This document shows, in pieces, positions 5,518-6,043 of a DNA stretch of 6,043 nt. The position numbers and the translations under genes were made by a program. Under the pieces are notes generated by a model. It saw nothing but the letters and a program-made list of their open reading frames with translations. It searched no databases and was not told where the DNA came from. Source of the DNA: Streptosporangiaceae bacterium. Its GTDB lineage: Bacteria; Actinomycetota; Actinomycetes; Streptosporangiales; Streptosporangiaceae. Location: contig JASIBJ010000333.1 in the NCBI GenBank assembly GCA_030045215.1, positions 1 to 6,043 of the forward strand, in the 5' to 3' direction. The number at the start of each line of letters is the position of its first letter. Position 1 is the stretch's first letter.

Positions 5518-5701
5518 GCCGGTCGGATCCCGGCTGGCGGGCCTCGTCGATCAGCAGCACCGGGATGTCGTCACGCACCGGATAGGCCAGGCCGCAGTCC
5601 GCGCCGGTGCACACTAGCTCGCTGGCGGCATCGTCCGCGCGCAGCGGCGCGTGGCACTTCGGGCACGCGAGGATCTCCAGCAGCCATTCATCGATCTTCA
5701 T
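5510..5701 (-). CDS. Trm112 family zinc-ribbon protein (UPF0434-like)
   Basis: A 63-residue protein of the Trm112/YcaR type. It begins [16 protein letters not shown], the standard N-terminus, and has a zinc ribbon with Cys13, Cys16 (CPKC), Cys31 and Cys36, followed by [17 protein letters not shown] (38-54), the conserved final strand. Eukaryotic and archaeal Trm112 activates partner methyltransferases; the role of the bacterial single-domain form is not settled. The ATG is preceded by GGGAG at 5 bases (complement of 5707-5711). The stop TGA sits inside the ribosome binding region of the downstream transporter, and both genes share one reading frame. Upstream, 116 bases separate it from a DUF3499 gene. 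In relatives a Trm112 gene is commonly found beside phosphomannomutase and mannose-6-phosphate isomerase genes; neither is seen here. Confidence 0.92.
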   Translation of the reverse strand: MKIDEWLLEILACPKCHAPLRADDAASELVCTGADCGLAYPVRDDIPVLLIDEARQPGSDRQE

Positions 5702-5817
5702 CGCGTCTCCCGTCGCCCGGCAGTGCCCGCAAGCCGCCAGGAAGCCTCACTGTCTCTTGCTGCACCCTACGCACCGCCACCGGACCGGCCAGCACGGGTA
5801 CCCAAAAGCGCCGCAGC
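5702..5817. other. Intergenic gap between DUF3499 and Trm112 genes
   Basis: These 116 bases hold no convincing gene or terminator. On the minus strand TAGGGT (5769-5764) could be a -10 box about 62 bases before the Trm112 ATG, but no -35 fits. An 8-bp palindrome GGGTACCC (5796-5803) has no loop and is not a hairpin. A promoter for Trm112 may be here but is not demonstrable by eye. Confidence 0.3.
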
Positions 5818-6043
5818 TCAGCGCAGCCTTCCGCCGTCCGACGGCGCGGAGCGCAGCACGCGCAAATGGCCGCGTCGGCCCACCTCGATGCCCTGGCCGG
5901 TCGGCTCCTCGGGGGTCCGCGGGATCGTGGCCTCGCGCACGGCGTTGGCCAGGGCCTCCAGGTCGTCTGCCTCCTCCTCGGCCGGCACCGCGGGCAGCCG
6001 GACCACGTCCCAGCCGCGGGGCGCCGTCATCCGGTCGGCATGC
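5818..6043 (-). CDS. DUF3499 family protein, 3' end (runs off the right edge)
   Basis: About 75 C-terminal residues are visible. The segment HADRMTAPRGWDVVRL, reaching the window edge, matches my memory of the conserved DUF3499 core, where a Cys-x-x-His-x-Asp-Arg stretch is followed by a Pro-x-Gly-Trp motif. After it come an acidic stretch with DDLEALANAVREA and the ending RRGHLRVLRS, also usual for this family. The function of DUF3499 is unknown; the N-terminal part, outside the window, normally carries Cys residues suggestive of a zinc ribbon. The in-frame ATG at 6030 would give a 70-residue protein but lies inside the conserved core and has no Shine-Dalgarno, so I treat it as internal. In mycobacteria a DUF3499 gene lies just upstream of the phosphomannomutase gene, which fits the Trm112 gene that follows here. 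Confidence 0.65.
   Translation of the reverse strand, partial: HADRMTAPRGWDVVRLPAVPAEEEADDLEALANAVREATIPRTPEEPTGQGIEVGRRGHLRVLRSAPSDGGRLR

Noticed and set aside
5796..5803. GGGTACCC palindrome as a regulatory site
   Set aside because: A single 8-bp loopless palindrome with no second copy; expected by chance in GC-rich sequence.
1..6043. tRNA genes, CRISPR repeats, insertion-sequence ends or attachment sites
   Set aside because: I looked for T-loop signatures, spaced repeats and transposase-like frames and found none; the only notable repeats are the TetR-side tandem repeat and the 2016-2061 hairpin.

Overview
The window reads as chromosomal DNA from a high-GC actinomycete. Nearly all codon third positions are G or C, several genes look leaderless, and the right edge carries a DUF3499 / Trm112 neighbourhood typical of Actinobacteria. 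I cannot name the genus. I saw no tRNA, rRNA, insertion sequence, CRISPR array or phage gene.

Layout, left to right. (1) A universal stress protein on + (21-524). (2) An AraC-family regulator on - (565-1341), convergent with the stress protein and divergent from a small SAM-dependent methyltransferase on + (1397-2011). The 55-base gap between these two holds back-to-back promoters with matching -10 boxes, and the methyltransferase promoter appears to make a leaderless mRNA. (3) A strong hairpin (2016-2061) fills the gap between the methyltransferase and the convergent ABC exporter operon, and probably ends transcription both ways. (4) An ABC exporter operon on -: a DrrA-like ATPase (2820-3725) and an ABC-2 permease (2072-2830), overlapping by 11 bases. 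(5) A divergent TetR-family regulator on + (3776-4423). The 50-base gap holds a near-perfect tandem 16-bp repeat (3745-3776), the obvious operator, which runs into the TetR start codon. (6) On -, from the right edge: the 3' end of a DUF3499 gene (5818-6043), a Trm112-like zinc-ribbon protein (5510-5701), and a ZnT9-like cation diffusion facilitator (4439-5503).

How the parts may work together. The TetR gene, its operator and the two-gene exporter form a self-contained efflux module in which an exported or toxic ligand would release TetR and switch on the pump. The AraC regulator may control the divergent methyltransferase, although its ligand and the methyl acceptor are unknown. Trm112 and the transporter are probably cotranscribed and translationally coupled.

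The most notable anomaly is the transporter's 5' end. Its frame is clearly coding back to just after the Trm112 stop, yet it has no ATG, GTG or TTG before a deeply internal GTG. The best-placed start is an ATC (5501-5503) behind a good Shine-Dalgarno sequence: either a rare AUC start, a sequence error, or a damaged gene. I see no wholly new system; the other items are regulatory details and family variations.
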